The notes beneath the pieces are model-generated. The model saw nothing but the letters and a program-made list of their open reading frames with translations, made no database searches and had not been told where the DNA came from. Below are positions 26,752-34,298 of a DNA stretch of 49,539 nt, piece after piece. The position numbers were made by a program, and so were the translations under genes. Source of the stretch: CAZEPJ01 sp964514105 (GTDB lineage: Bacteria > Desulfobacterota > Desulfocorpusculales > Desulfocorpusculum); the NCBI GenBank assembly GCA_964514105.1, contig CAZEPJ010000032.1, positions 1 to 49,539 on the forward strand, written 5' to 3'. Position 1 is the first letter of the stretch; the number at the start of each line of letters is the position of its first letter.

Positions 26752-27630
26752 TCAAACATCCAGGGCCCGCTGCCACGCCAATGTCAAGGCGCGGCGCACG
26801 AGGGTCTCCACCATCCAACCACGGTACTGCGCCGATCCCCGATAATCGTCGATGGGTCGCGCGTCCTTGGCCGCGGCCTTGCCCGCCTCCGCGAAGAGGG
26901 CCTCCCCGGGTCTCTCCCCCACCAGGCTGGTCTCCGCCGAGGGGGAACGCACGGGAGTCGGCGCCACGGCTCCCAACACCACACGCGCCCTGGCGATGGG
27001 TCCATCCCTGCCCTCCAGGGTGATCGCCGCTGCCACGTTCACCAGGGCGATCTCCAGGGTCCTTCGAACGCCCAGTTTGATGTAGGCCGACCCCGTCCAG
27101 GGCGGCGGACTGTCCACGATCAGGCGGGCCAGGACTTCATCGGCTCGAATCCGACTCTGGCCCGGCCCCACAAAGAATCCGTCCAGGGGAGCTTCCCTGT
27201 GTCCCGTGGGGCTCACGAGCCTCGCCCTCGCCCCCAGCGCCATAAGGGGGGGCGGGAGGTCCGCAGCCGGTCTGGCCGTGACCACGTTGCCCGCCACCGT
27301 CGCCCGGTTGCGCACCAGGGGTGTCCCCAGGGATCTGGCTCCCTCGGCCAGGGCTTGTGCCCATCCGGGCAAGGCCTCCCAGCGGGCCAGACGGGCGGCC
27401 CTCACCGTGCCGCCGATTTCCAAGGCTCCGTTAGCCGCCGTCAGGGGTTCCAACTCGGCGATGCGATGCACGCTCACCAAGTGGCTCGGCCCGATCAATC
27501 CCTTTTTCATGTTGACCAGGAGGTCTGTGCCTCCTGACAGGACCTTGCCTTGGGGGCCCAGGTCGACCAGGAGCCGACAGGCCTCCCCCAGGGTCGATGG
27601 CTCATAATACTCGAATCGAGGCAAGAGCAT
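26752..27630 (-). CDS. Molybdenum hydroxylase medium (FAD-binding) subunit
   Basis: This 292-residue CoxM/XDH-type FAD subunit shows KVLSGGTDLLVNMKKG (FAD pyrophosphate loop), TPLVRNRATVAGNVVTARPAADLPP, and the C-terminal CO_deh_flav_C domain. The beta subunit of 4-hydroxybenzoyl-CoA reductase carries an inserted loop with four Cys for an extra [4Fe-4S] cluster after this motif. Here no Cys occurs in that region; the only Cys is residue 18. It is therefore more like an ordinary hydroxylase subunit. The ATG has AAGGAGG 6 bases upstream and is the first gene of the operon. Confidence 0.93.
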   Translation of the reverse strand: MLLPRFEYYEPSTLGEACRLLVDLGPQGKVLSGGTDLLVNMKKGLIGPSHLVSVHRIAELEPLTAANGALEIGGTVRAARLARWEALPGWAQALAEGARSLGTPLVRNRATVAGNVVTARPAADLPPPLMALGARARLVSPTGHREAPLDGFFVGPGQSRIRADEVLARLIVDSPPPWTGSAYIKLGVRRTLEIALVNVAAAITLEGRDGPIARARVVLGAVAPTPVRSPSAETSLVGERPGEALFAEAGKAAAKDARPIDDYRGSAQYRGWMVETLVRRALTLAWQRALDV

Positions 27631-27695
27631 GGGTGCCTCCTTGCCGCTGCCCAGTGGCGACGATGGTGTTCAGCTCCATGAACTCGCTACGCCTG

Positions 27696-27723
27696 ATTCT
27701 ATCAAGGGAGGCCTCCTTGTCAA
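27696..27723 (-). promoter_or_regulatory. Promoter of the molybdenum hydroxylase operon
   Basis: The minus strand has TTGACA (27723-27718), a 16-base spacer and TAGAAT (27701-27696). This would start transcription near 27689, about 60 bases before the FAD subunit ATG. A near-perfect -35 box argues for strong basal activity that needs repression. Confidence 0.8.
27703..27719. promoter_or_regulatory. Palindrome in the promoter spacer, candidate IclR operator
   Basis: CAAGG-N7-CCTTG spans 27703-27719 and contains the perfect 10-bp palindrome GGAGGCCTCC at 27707-27716. It fills the space between the -35 and -10 boxes, so a bound protein would block RNA polymerase. The divergent IclR gene is the obvious candidate, by position only. 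Confidence 0.5.
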
Positions 27724-27817
27724 CAGAAAAATCATGGAATCACTGAAAGGGAATTGCGGTGGACAGAGCCACCGGGATGTGGTACGTTGTGATGGACTTG
27801 TTCATCGGGGTGAACAG

Positions 27818-28600
27818 ATGGCTTCCACGTACCAGGCGCCGGCAGTTCAGCGATCCATCCGATTGTTGGAGCATCTGGCCCAGTGCCCTGAGCCGCGCAA
27901 CCTCAGTCAACTGGCGCGCTCCCTCGGGTACAGCAAGAGCACGCTCCACGGCATCCTCCACGCGCTGGAGGATGCCCAGTGGATAGAAAGGGAAGACCTT
28001 GGGGCGGGCTACGGTCCCGGCCGGGGCCTCCTGGCTCTTGCGCGCAAGGCCTTTGGTGTATGGGAGCTTCCCCATCTGGCCGAACCCTTGATGCAGCGGA
28101 TCAACGAGCGGGTGGGAGAGACGGTCTTCCTGGGGGCAAGGAAGGGTGAACGGGTGCGCATCCTGTCCCGTGTGGAAGGCAAGGGACTCCTGCGCGTGAC
28201 CTCCCCCCCCGGGACCACCCTTCCCCTTCTGGCGGCTGCCACGGCCAAGGTCTTCCTGGCGGACCTGCCCCTGGAGCAAGCCAAAGCCATCCTCGGGGAG
28301 GGACCGCTGCCCGCCTTCACCGATCGCTCCATCCTCGATCCGGAGGCCTTCATGGCAGAGGTCGCACGCGCCCGCCAAAGGGGTTATGCCTGCGACGAGG
28401 AGGAATACCTCAGAGGAATTCGGGCCGTGGCCGCCCCCATCCGTCACCAGGGTCGAACCGTGGCCGCGCTGTGGGTCGTGGGGTTTGTCTCCAGTTTCAC
28501 CCAGGACGTCAGGGAGGATGCCATCGAGGAGCTCACGTCGGCCACAGCCCTCCTCTCGAGGCTTCTGGACATCCGAGGATCGCGTCTTTCCTTGCCGTAG
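27818..28600 (+). CDS. IclR-family transcriptional regulator
   Basis: This 260-residue protein has an N-terminal winged helix (about 8-70: VQRSIRLLEHLAQ, LARSLGYSKSTLHGILHAL) and a C-terminal IclR effector domain (about 85-255: GETVFLGARKGERVRIL, AFTDRSILDPEAFMAEV, RGYACDEEEYLRGIRAVAAPI). It is divergent from the molybdenum hydroxylase operon and probably controls it in response to an aromatic or related acid. The start is ATG 27818 with GGGGTGA about 6 bases upstream; the longer open frame upstream crosses the promoter region. Confidence 0.92.
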   Translation: MASTYQAPAVQRSIRLLEHLAQCPEPRNLSQLARSLGYSKSTLHGILHALEDAQWIEREDLGAGYGPGRGLLALARKAFGVWELPHLAEPLMQRINERVGETVFLGARKGERVRILSRVEGKGLLRVTSPPGTTLPLLAAATAKVFLADLPLEQAKAILGEGPLPAFTDRSILDPEAFMAEVARARQRGYACDEEEYLRGIRAVAAPIRHQGRTVAALWVVGFVSSFTQDVREDAIEELTSATALLSRLLDIRGSRLSLP

Positions 28601-28660
28601 CCGCCAGCGCCCTGGCAGGGACCGGGGGCAGCCAGGAAGGCCAGGGCGGGACAGGATCGT

Positions 28661-29599
28661 TCAAGTCCCGTCCCGGAGTTCCTTGCCTGAAGGCGGCAGC
28701 GGAGCTCCGGTGGAATCGCGGTTTGCCTTCAGTATCTCCAGGAACGCCCGAGCCGGCGGGGAGAGATCCTCCCGATCCAGCATGGCGACATAGACCTGAA
28801 GGTGAAGGTCCCATTTCCGGAGGGGAAGGACGGCGATCCTTCCTTCCGCCCGCTCTTTCTCCACGGCGGCCTCCACGAGGAAGGAGATGCCCTCTCCTTT
28901 CTCCACCATGTCCTTGATGAACTCCAGGTTGCTCGTCTCCACGAGGACGTTGGGGGTTATCCCGCACTCGGCAAAGGCTTGGCTCACGAGGGCATGGGTG
29001 CCGGATCCCCGCTCCTTCATGACCACCGGGATGCCTTCCAGGCTCTCGAAGGTGATGGCCTCCTCTCGCATGAGGGGATGATCGGGAGAGGCGATGGCCA
29101 CCACCCGCTCGCGACGAAAAGGGATGAATCTCACCCGTTTCAACTCCTCCACCTTCACGCAAATGGCCAGTTCGTTTCTCAGATCCAGGAGGTTCCGGCA
29201 CATCTCCAGAGAACTCCCCTCATCCAGGATCATCTTGATCATGGGATGCCTGGCGTGGAACTGGGTGATCAGCGAGGGCATCACGTACCTGGCGTACGTC
29301 TTCGTGGTTCCGATCTTGAGCAGCCCCCGTTTGAGGGAATGCAGCTCACCCACGGTTCGTTCGATCTCCTTTTCAAGATCGAAGATTGCTGTCGCCCGCT
29401 GCAGGAGCAGAGACCCTGCCTCGGTGAGGGCCACCGTGCGACCTTTCTTCTTGAACAGCTTGATCTCCAGGGCGCTTTCCAGGGCGCGCACCTGCGCCGT
29501 GATGGCCGGTTGGGTGATGCTCAGGGCCCTGGCCGCTCGGGAGAAATTCTGGGCCTTGGCTGCCTCGTAAAAGGCGCGAAGTTGGGTGAAGTTGACCAT
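28661..29599 (-). CDS. LysR-family transcriptional regulator
   Basis: This 312-residue regulator has the winged helix at 1-60 (LRAFYEAAKAQNFSRAARALSITQPAITAQVRALE) and a type 2 periplasmic-binding-like effector domain from about 90. It resembles CysB/CysL-like or aromatic-pathway regulators only in general form. It is divergent from the phenol-type carboxylation operon, with a 256-base intergenic region holding a TTAT-N7-ATAA site, and probably activates that operon. It converges with the IclR gene, with 60 bases between them and no obvious terminator. Confidence 0.93.
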   Translation of the reverse strand: MVNFTQLRAFYEAAKAQNFSRAARALSITQPAITAQVRALESALEIKLFKKKGRTVALTEAGSLLLQRATAIFDLEKEIERTVGELHSLKRGLLKIGTTKTYARYVMPSLITQFHARHPMIKMILDEGSSLEMCRNLLDLRNELAICVKVEELKRVRFIPFRRERVVAIASPDHPLMREEAITFESLEGIPVVMKERGSGTHALVSQAFAECGITPNVLVETSNLEFIKDMVEKGEGISFLVEAAVEKERAEGRIAVLPLRKWDLHLQVYVAMLDREDLSPPARAFLEILKANRDSTGAPLPPSGKELRDGT

Positions 29600-29682
29600 G
29601 AGGTCAGGCCTCCGTGACGCCCCGGTGGCGCCTCGTCTGCGCCCGGCGAACCGCCGGGAGACGGCCAGATCGTTGGGTTTCT

Positions 29683-29688
29683 ATTATA
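29683..29688 (-). promoter_or_regulatory. -10 box of the LysR gene promoter
   Basis: The minus strand reads TATAAT here, with no good -35 match 16-18 bases upstream. The candidate LysR box overlaps that upstream position, so the regulator could control its own expression. The distance to the LysR ATG is about 85 bases. Confidence 0.5.
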
Positions 29689-29696
29689 AACACAAC

Positions 29697-29711
29697 TTAT
29701 GCCTTGTATAA
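29697..29711. promoter_or_regulatory. Candidate LysR operator TTAT-N7-ATAA
   Basis: A perfect interrupted palindrome (TTATGCCTTGTATAA) contains the T-N11-A signature of LysR-type boxes. Its centre lies about 55 bases before the predicted start of the plus-strand operon and it overlaps the -35 zone of the divergent LysR promoter, the usual geometry for an activator that represses itself. Confidence 0.6.
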
Positions 29712-29722
29712 AAACATGAAAT

Positions 29723-29752
29723 TTGACAACGGCGCCTCCCCCTGACTATAGT
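29723..29752 (+). promoter_or_regulatory. Promoter of the phenol-type carboxylation operon
   Basis: TTGACA (29723-29728) and TATAGT (29747-29752) are 18 bases apart. Transcription would start near 29759, about 97 bases before the first ATG. The leader contains no gene; AAAGGAGGAGAG precedes the start codon. Confidence 0.8.
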
Positions 29753-29855
29753 GCGGCTAAAACCAGAGCTGTGGACACCGAGACCTGGGCCGGCCTCTTT
29801 GTTTTCGCGCCTCGGAGGCCTTTTCCTTTCACGCCGACCGCAAAGGAGGAGAGAG

Positions 29856-31700
29856 ATGGCGGACAGGGGTTTTCCGAAACCGCAGGAGGTCGTGTACCCC
29901 CCTGAACTCGAGGGGTGGGAGGAGTTGTATCCCCCGTACTACGTATTCAGCCAGGAGAGGGCGGATTGGGAAGGGAGGCAGTTCTGGTTCCACGACAAGA
30001 TCCATGCGCCCGACCCCATGTTCCCCTGGGACCTCATCTTCCACGAGGCCTGGCAGATCTCCCTCTCCCAGTACAACACCCGGGTGTTCTGCATACCCCC
30101 CGCCCAGGGGGTGGCTCAACGCATGGTTGGCTGCTACATGTACATCTGCGCCGTCGAACCTCCCCCGCCGGAGGTGATCGAGAAGAAGGCCCAGCTCTTC
30201 CAGGATCGGGTGTTTTATGTCTTCGGGCATTACGACGAGCTGTACGAGGAATGGCTCAAGAAATTCCGCGCCTTGGGACAGGAGTTGGAGGATCTCAAGA
30301 TCCCCGAGGAGTTGCCTGCGTTCGAACCCGACGGCGTGGTCTTTCCGGCCCCCAGGGGCTACTTCACGGCCTTCGAGGTGATGGATGCATACGACAGACT
30401 GGTCAATACCGTCATCAAGGCCTGGCAGTACCACTTCGAATACCTGAACCTCTCCTACCTGGGCTACCTGATGTTCGCGGATACATGCCGGAAGCTCTTC
30501 CCGGGGATCAGCGAAAGCACCATCGGAAAGCTGGTGGCCGGTGCAGTGGTGACGATGTACAGACCTGAGGAGGAACTGTGCAAACTGGCCCGGCTGGCCT
30601 CCACCCTGCCGTCTGTCAAGGACGTGTTGAAACAGGACACGCCACCCGCCGCCAAGATCGACCAGCTCTCGCAAAACGCCGAGGGCAGAGAGTGGCTCCG
30701 GCAGATGGATTCGGTCAAGAACCCCTGGTTCTACGCCTCCTGCGGGAGCGGATGGTTCCATTACGAGGGAAGCTGGGTCAACAAGATGGAGGTCCCCTTC
30801 AGCTACCTTCAAAGCTATGTGGAAAGGCTCGAGCGGGGGGAGCGCATCGAACGCTATCTCGACGAGATCGAGCGGGAACGGGAAAGACTTGCTGACGAAT
30901 ACCGGGGCCTCATCCCCAACGAGGACGACCGCAAGGCATTCGAGGACGCGTACAGGACGTGCCGCACCATCTACCGGTACGCCGAAGACCACCTGTTCTG
31001 GGTCGAGCACTGGTTCCACACCATCGCGTTCACCAAGATGTGGGAACTGGGACGACTCCTTACCAGGTATGGCCTCCTGGGTGACAGGGAGGACATATAC
31101 CTCTTCACCCGGTTCGAGGTCCCCATGATCATCGAGGACATGGTCTCGGCATATGCCCTGGGCCACGGCGTGCCCGCCCGCTCCGAATACTGGAAGGCCA
31201 AAGCCGCCAAGAGAAAGTCCATTCTGGAGGCGGCAAGGAAGTGGATGCCCCCGCCGGCCCTGGGAACCGTGCCCGAGGAGATCGCGGAGCCATTCACCGT
31301 GATGCTCTGGGGGGTGACCTCGGAGAAGGTGGAGCAATGGCTCAAGGGCGCTGCCGTCAAGCCCGAGGACGTGAAGGAACTGAAGGGGTTCGCCTCTTCG
31401 GCCGGATCCATCGAGGGCAAGGCACGGGTGATCAAGCTCTTGGAGGAGATCACCACCCTGGAGCCCGGTGAAGTCCTGGTATGCCCCACCACCAATCCGT
31501 CGTGGGCCCCGGTCTTCACCAAGATAAAGGCCGTGGTCACAGACATCGGCGGCCTGACAAGCCACGCCGCCATCGTCTGCCGCGAGTATGGACTCCCTTC
31601 GGTGACGGGCGTCGGCATCGCCACCTCGGTCATCAAGACTGGCGACGTGATCCGCGTGGACGGTGACAAGGGCGTGGTGGACGTCTTACAAAGGGCCTGA
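29856..31700 (+). CDS. Phenylphosphate synthase protein 1-like, PEP-utiliser phosphohistidine protein
   Basis: This 614-residue protein (about 70 kDa) ends in the mobile phosphohistidine domain of PEP synthase/PPDK enzymes. The acceptor is His570 in TDIGGLTSHAAIVCREYG. The long N-terminal part, rich in Tyr, Trp and Phe, lacks the PEP-binding barrel and is the likely site for the phenolic substrate. In Thauera aromatica phenylphosphate synthase a 70-kDa protein with such a His accepts phosphate from ATP via a 40-kDa partner and passes it to phenol. Size, domain content and the next gene fit that scheme. A different phenolic or rifampicin-phosphotransferase-like substrate cannot be excluded. 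The ATG at 29856 has AAAGGAGGAG upstream. Confidence 0.85.
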   Translation: MADRGFPKPQEVVYPPELEGWEELYPPYYVFSQERADWEGRQFWFHDKIHAPDPMFPWDLIFHEAWQISLSQYNTRVFCIPPAQGVAQRMVGCYMYICAVEPPPPEVIEKKAQLFQDRVFYVFGHYDELYEEWLKKFRALGQELEDLKIPEELPAFEPDGVVFPAPRGYFTAFEVMDAYDRLVNTVIKAWQYHFEYLNLSYLGYLMFADTCRKLFPGISESTIGKLVAGAVVTMYRPEEELCKLARLASTLPSVKDVLKQDTPPAAKIDQLSQNAEGREWLRQMDSVKNPWFYASCGSGWFHYEGSWVNKMEVPFSYLQSYVERLERGERIERYLDEIERERERLADEYRGLIPNEDDRKAFEDAYRTCRTIYRYAEDHLFWVEHWFHTIAFTKMWELGRLLTRYGLLGDREDIYLFTRFEVPMIIEDMVSAYALGHGVPARSEYWKAKAAKRKSILEAARKWMPPPALGTVPEEIAEPFTVMLWGVTSEKVEQWLKGAAVKPEDVKELKGFASSAGSIEGKARVIKLLEEITTLEPGEVLVCPTTNPSWAPVFTKIKAVVTDIGGLTSHAAIVCREYGLPSVTGVGIATSVIKTGDVIRVDGDKGVVDVLQRA

Positions 31701-31742
31701 AGCCGGATCGCAGGCGCCGACGGGCCGTCTCGAGGAGAGGCC

Positions 31743-32816
31743 ATGGCTTACACCCTCTGGTTGGACGAGGTGGGCAAGGAGGATGTCGCCCTGGTGGGAG
31801 GCAAGAACGCCGGCTTGGGCGAACTCATGCGAGCGAAGATCCCGGTCCCCCCGGGATTCGCGGTGACCACCGCGACGTATGAACGGTTCCTCCAAGAGGG
31901 TGGCATCCAGGCAGAGGTCCTGGGGATCCTGCAACGGGTGGATCCCCAGGACGTCGAGCGGCTCGACGAGGCCAGCCGAAGGGTCCGTTCCGTCTTGGAA
32001 TCCACTTGCCTTTCCCTGGAGCTGGAGGACGCCATCGCCGAGCGGTACCGTCGATTGTCCCGCCTGTGTCACGTGCCTGCGGTTCCGGTGGCTGTTCGCT
32101 CGAGCGCCACAGCCGAGGACCTCCCCGGCGCCAGCTTCGCCGGGCAGCAGGAGACCTACCTCTGGATCCGAGGGATAGACGATGTGCTCCTTCACATTCG
32201 CAGATGTTGGTCCAGCCTGTTCACCCCGAGGGCCATCGCCTATCGCGCCAAGATGGGTTATCCCCACCAGAAGGTCTCCATATCCGTGGGTGTTCAAAAG
32301 ATGGTCAACTCCTGGACCGCCGGCGTCATGTTCACCCTTGACCCCGCCACCGGCGATGCCTCGCGCATTGTGATCGACGCCAACTGGGGTTTCGGGGAGA
32401 GCGTCGTGAGCGGCGAGTGCACACCCGACCAGTTCGTGGTGGACAAGGTGACCATGCAGATCGCGGCGAGGACCATCTCGAGGAAGCACTGTTACTTCAC
32501 CACGGATTTGGAGACCCAGACCGTCAAGAAGCTCGCCCTGCCCGAGGAGAGGCAGACGAACCAATGCATGATCGACGAGGACGTGCTGAACCTTGCGCGC
32601 ATGGGGCGGGCCATCGAGAAGCACTACGGTCGCCCCATGGATATCGAGTGGGCCATCGACAAGGATCTGCCCTCGACGGGCAACGTCCTGATCCTCCAGA
32701 GCCGGCCCGAGACCGTGTGGGATCGAAGGAAGCAGAGCCCCGTCCTGGGCAGGAAGACCGGTTTGGATCTCATCGTGGAAAGGGCCATGAAGCCGTTGAA
32801 GATCCCCAAGCAGTAG
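31743..32816 (+). CDS. Phenylphosphate synthase protein 2-like, PPDK/PEP-synthase N-terminal ATP-grasp protein
   Basis: This 357-residue protein (about 40 kDa) is only the nucleotide-binding half of PEP synthase: VGGKNAGLGELMR, the Arg in AVRSSATAEDLPGASFAGQQETYL, GVMFTLDP, and LQSRPET at the end. It should transfer the beta-phosphoryl of ATP to the His of the preceding protein, releasing AMP and phosphate as in PEP synthase. It starts 42 bases after protein 1 with GAGGAGAGG before the ATG. A splitting of PEP synthase into separate proteins is the hallmark of phenylphosphate synthase. Confidence 0.88.
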   Translation: MAYTLWLDEVGKEDVALVGGKNAGLGELMRAKIPVPPGFAVTTATYERFLQEGGIQAEVLGILQRVDPQDVERLDEASRRVRSVLESTCLSLELEDAIAERYRRLSRLCHVPAVPVAVRSSATAEDLPGASFAGQQETYLWIRGIDDVLLHIRRCWSSLFTPRAIAYRAKMGYPHQKVSISVGVQKMVNSWTAGVMFTLDPATGDASRIVIDANWGFGESVVSGECTPDQFVVDKVTMQIAARTISRKHCYFTTDLETQTVKKLALPEERQTNQCMIDEDVLNLARMGRAIEKHYGRPMDIEWAIDKDLPSTGNVLILQSRPETVWDRRKQSPVLGRKTGLDLIVERAMKPLKIPKQ

Positions 32817-32877
32817 GCCGCGATCCGGCCAGATCGTGCGATGTGTGCGCCATGTCAGCCATGAGGAGGGAGGCCAT

Positions 32878-34275
32878 ATGGACTTGAGGGAATGGATCAC
32901 GCAATGCGAGAAGGCAGGGGAGTTGAAGCGCATCAAGGAACAGGTGGATTGGGATCTCGAGCTGTCCCACATCGCCAAGCTCAACGAGGAGAAGGGAGGG
33001 CCAGCCTTGCTCTTCGAGCGGGTGAAGGGCTACAAGTCGCCGGTGCTCACCAGCGCCTGCACCACCACGAACAGGCTCGCCATGATCATGGGGTTGCCCC
33101 GGGAATCCACCCTGGTGGATCTCATGCGGGAATGGGTGATCAAGGGCGAGAAGAAGATACCCCCCAAGTGGGTCAAGACCGGCCCGTGCAAGGAGAACAT
33201 CCTGAAGGGCAAGAAGGTGGACCTCTTCAAGTTTCCGGTGCCCAAGTTCTATCCCAAGGACGGAGGGCGTTTTTTCGGCACGGCCCACTTCGTGGTCACC
33301 AAGGACCCGGACACTGGGTGGGTGAACCTGGGGACGTACAGGCTTCAGCTCTTGGACAAGGACCGCCTGGGCACCCAGTTCATCAAGGGAAAGCATGCGG
33401 ACATCATGCTCAAGAAGTACAAGGCCCTGGGAAAGCCCATGCCCGTGGCCGCGGTGGTGGGATGCGATCCTCTCCTGTTCCTCATGGGCGCGGCCCGGCT
33501 CTCAGCCTTTGAATCGGAGTACGACCTGGCTGGTTCCATCAGGGGCAAACCCATCGAGGTGGTCAGAGGCGAGACCGTGGACTTGCCCGTCCCTGCCACG
33601 GCCGAGATCGTCGTGGAAGGGGAAGTGGATGCCGATGCCTTCCTGCCCGAGGGTCCTTTCGGCGAGTACACCGGTTACTACTCGGGCGTTGGGACCGATC
33701 CCCGGAACTTCATCAAGGTCCGTTGCATCACCCATCGCCACAACCCCATATTCTGGGGGACGACGGTGGGCAGGGCGGTGACCGACACACACATGACCAT
33801 GGCCCTCACCTATGGCGCCACGCTGTGGCAACAGCTTGCGGCCATGAAGATCCCTGGGCTCAAGGCCATCTATTGTCCGCCGGAGGGGTCCGGCAGGATG
33901 TTGGCGATCATCTCCGTCAAGCAGATGTATCCCGGCCACGTGGATCAGGTGGCCACGGCGGCCATTTCGACGGAGATGGGCGCGTACGGGCTCAAGACCG
34001 TCATCGTGGTGGACGACGACATCGACCCGTGGGACATCCCGCGTGTCCTGTACGCCCTGGCGTTCCGCTTCCAGCCCAATCGATGCCAGGTCATCAGGCG
34101 CGGGAGGTCCACCCCCCTGGATCCTTCGCTGCCGATCAACGCCCGGGAGATCACCGGGAGGCTCCTCATCGACGCCACCATCCCCTACGAGTGGAAGGAC
34201 AAGCCGATCCCCATCGAACTGGATCCGGAGGTGGTCAAGCGTGTGACGGCCAGATGGTCCAAGCTGGGCCTTTGA
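32878..34275 (+). CDS. UbiD-family prenylated-FMN carboxylase/decarboxylase (phenylphosphate carboxylase alpha/beta-like)
   Basis: This 465-residue UbiD-family protein shows the central fold and the conserved Glu region LPEGPFGEYTGYY, with HRHNPIFWGTTVGR and RGRSTPLDP typical of the family. UbiD enzymes (de)carboxylate aromatic or conjugated acids using prenylated FMN supplied by UbiX, whose gene lies at the end of this cluster. With a phenylphosphate synthase beside it, the likely reaction is carboxylation of a phenyl phosphate at the para position. Thauera has two UbiD subunits plus two small ones; here there is one. The ATG at 32878 has GAGGAGGGAGG upstream; the first in-frame ATG, 14 codons earlier, has none. 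Confidence 0.9.
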   Translation: MDLREWITQCEKAGELKRIKEQVDWDLELSHIAKLNEEKGGPALLFERVKGYKSPVLTSACTTTNRLAMIMGLPRESTLVDLMREWVIKGEKKIPPKWVKTGPCKENILKGKKVDLFKFPVPKFYPKDGGRFFGTAHFVVTKDPDTGWVNLGTYRLQLLDKDRLGTQFIKGKHADIMLKKYKALGKPMPVAAVVGCDPLLFLMGAARLSAFESEYDLAGSIRGKPIEVVRGETVDLPVPATAEIVVEGEVDADAFLPEGPFGEYTGYYSGVGTDPRNFIKVRCITHRHNPIFWGTTVGRAVTDTHMTMALTYGATLWQQLAAMKIPGLKAIYCPPEGSGRMLAIISVKQMYPGHVDQVATAAISTEMGAYGLKTVIVVDDDIDPWDIPRVLYALAFRFQPNRCQVIRRGRSTPLDPSLPINAREITGRLLIDATIPYEWKDKPIPIELDPEVVKRVTARWSKLGL

Positions 34276-34298
34276 TCCCCGCCCACGGGAGGTTCCCC

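Noticed and set aside
23892..27630. Naming the Mo hydroxylase as 4-hydroxybenzoyl-CoA reductase
   Set aside because: The FAD subunit lacks the four-Cys loop for the extra [4Fe-4S] cluster, so the substrate is left open despite the aromatic context.
29856..32816. PEP synthase split by a frameshift
   Set aside because: The order is reversed (His domain first), each part has its own ribosome site, and the first protein lacks the PEP-binding barrel, so this is a distinct two-protein system.
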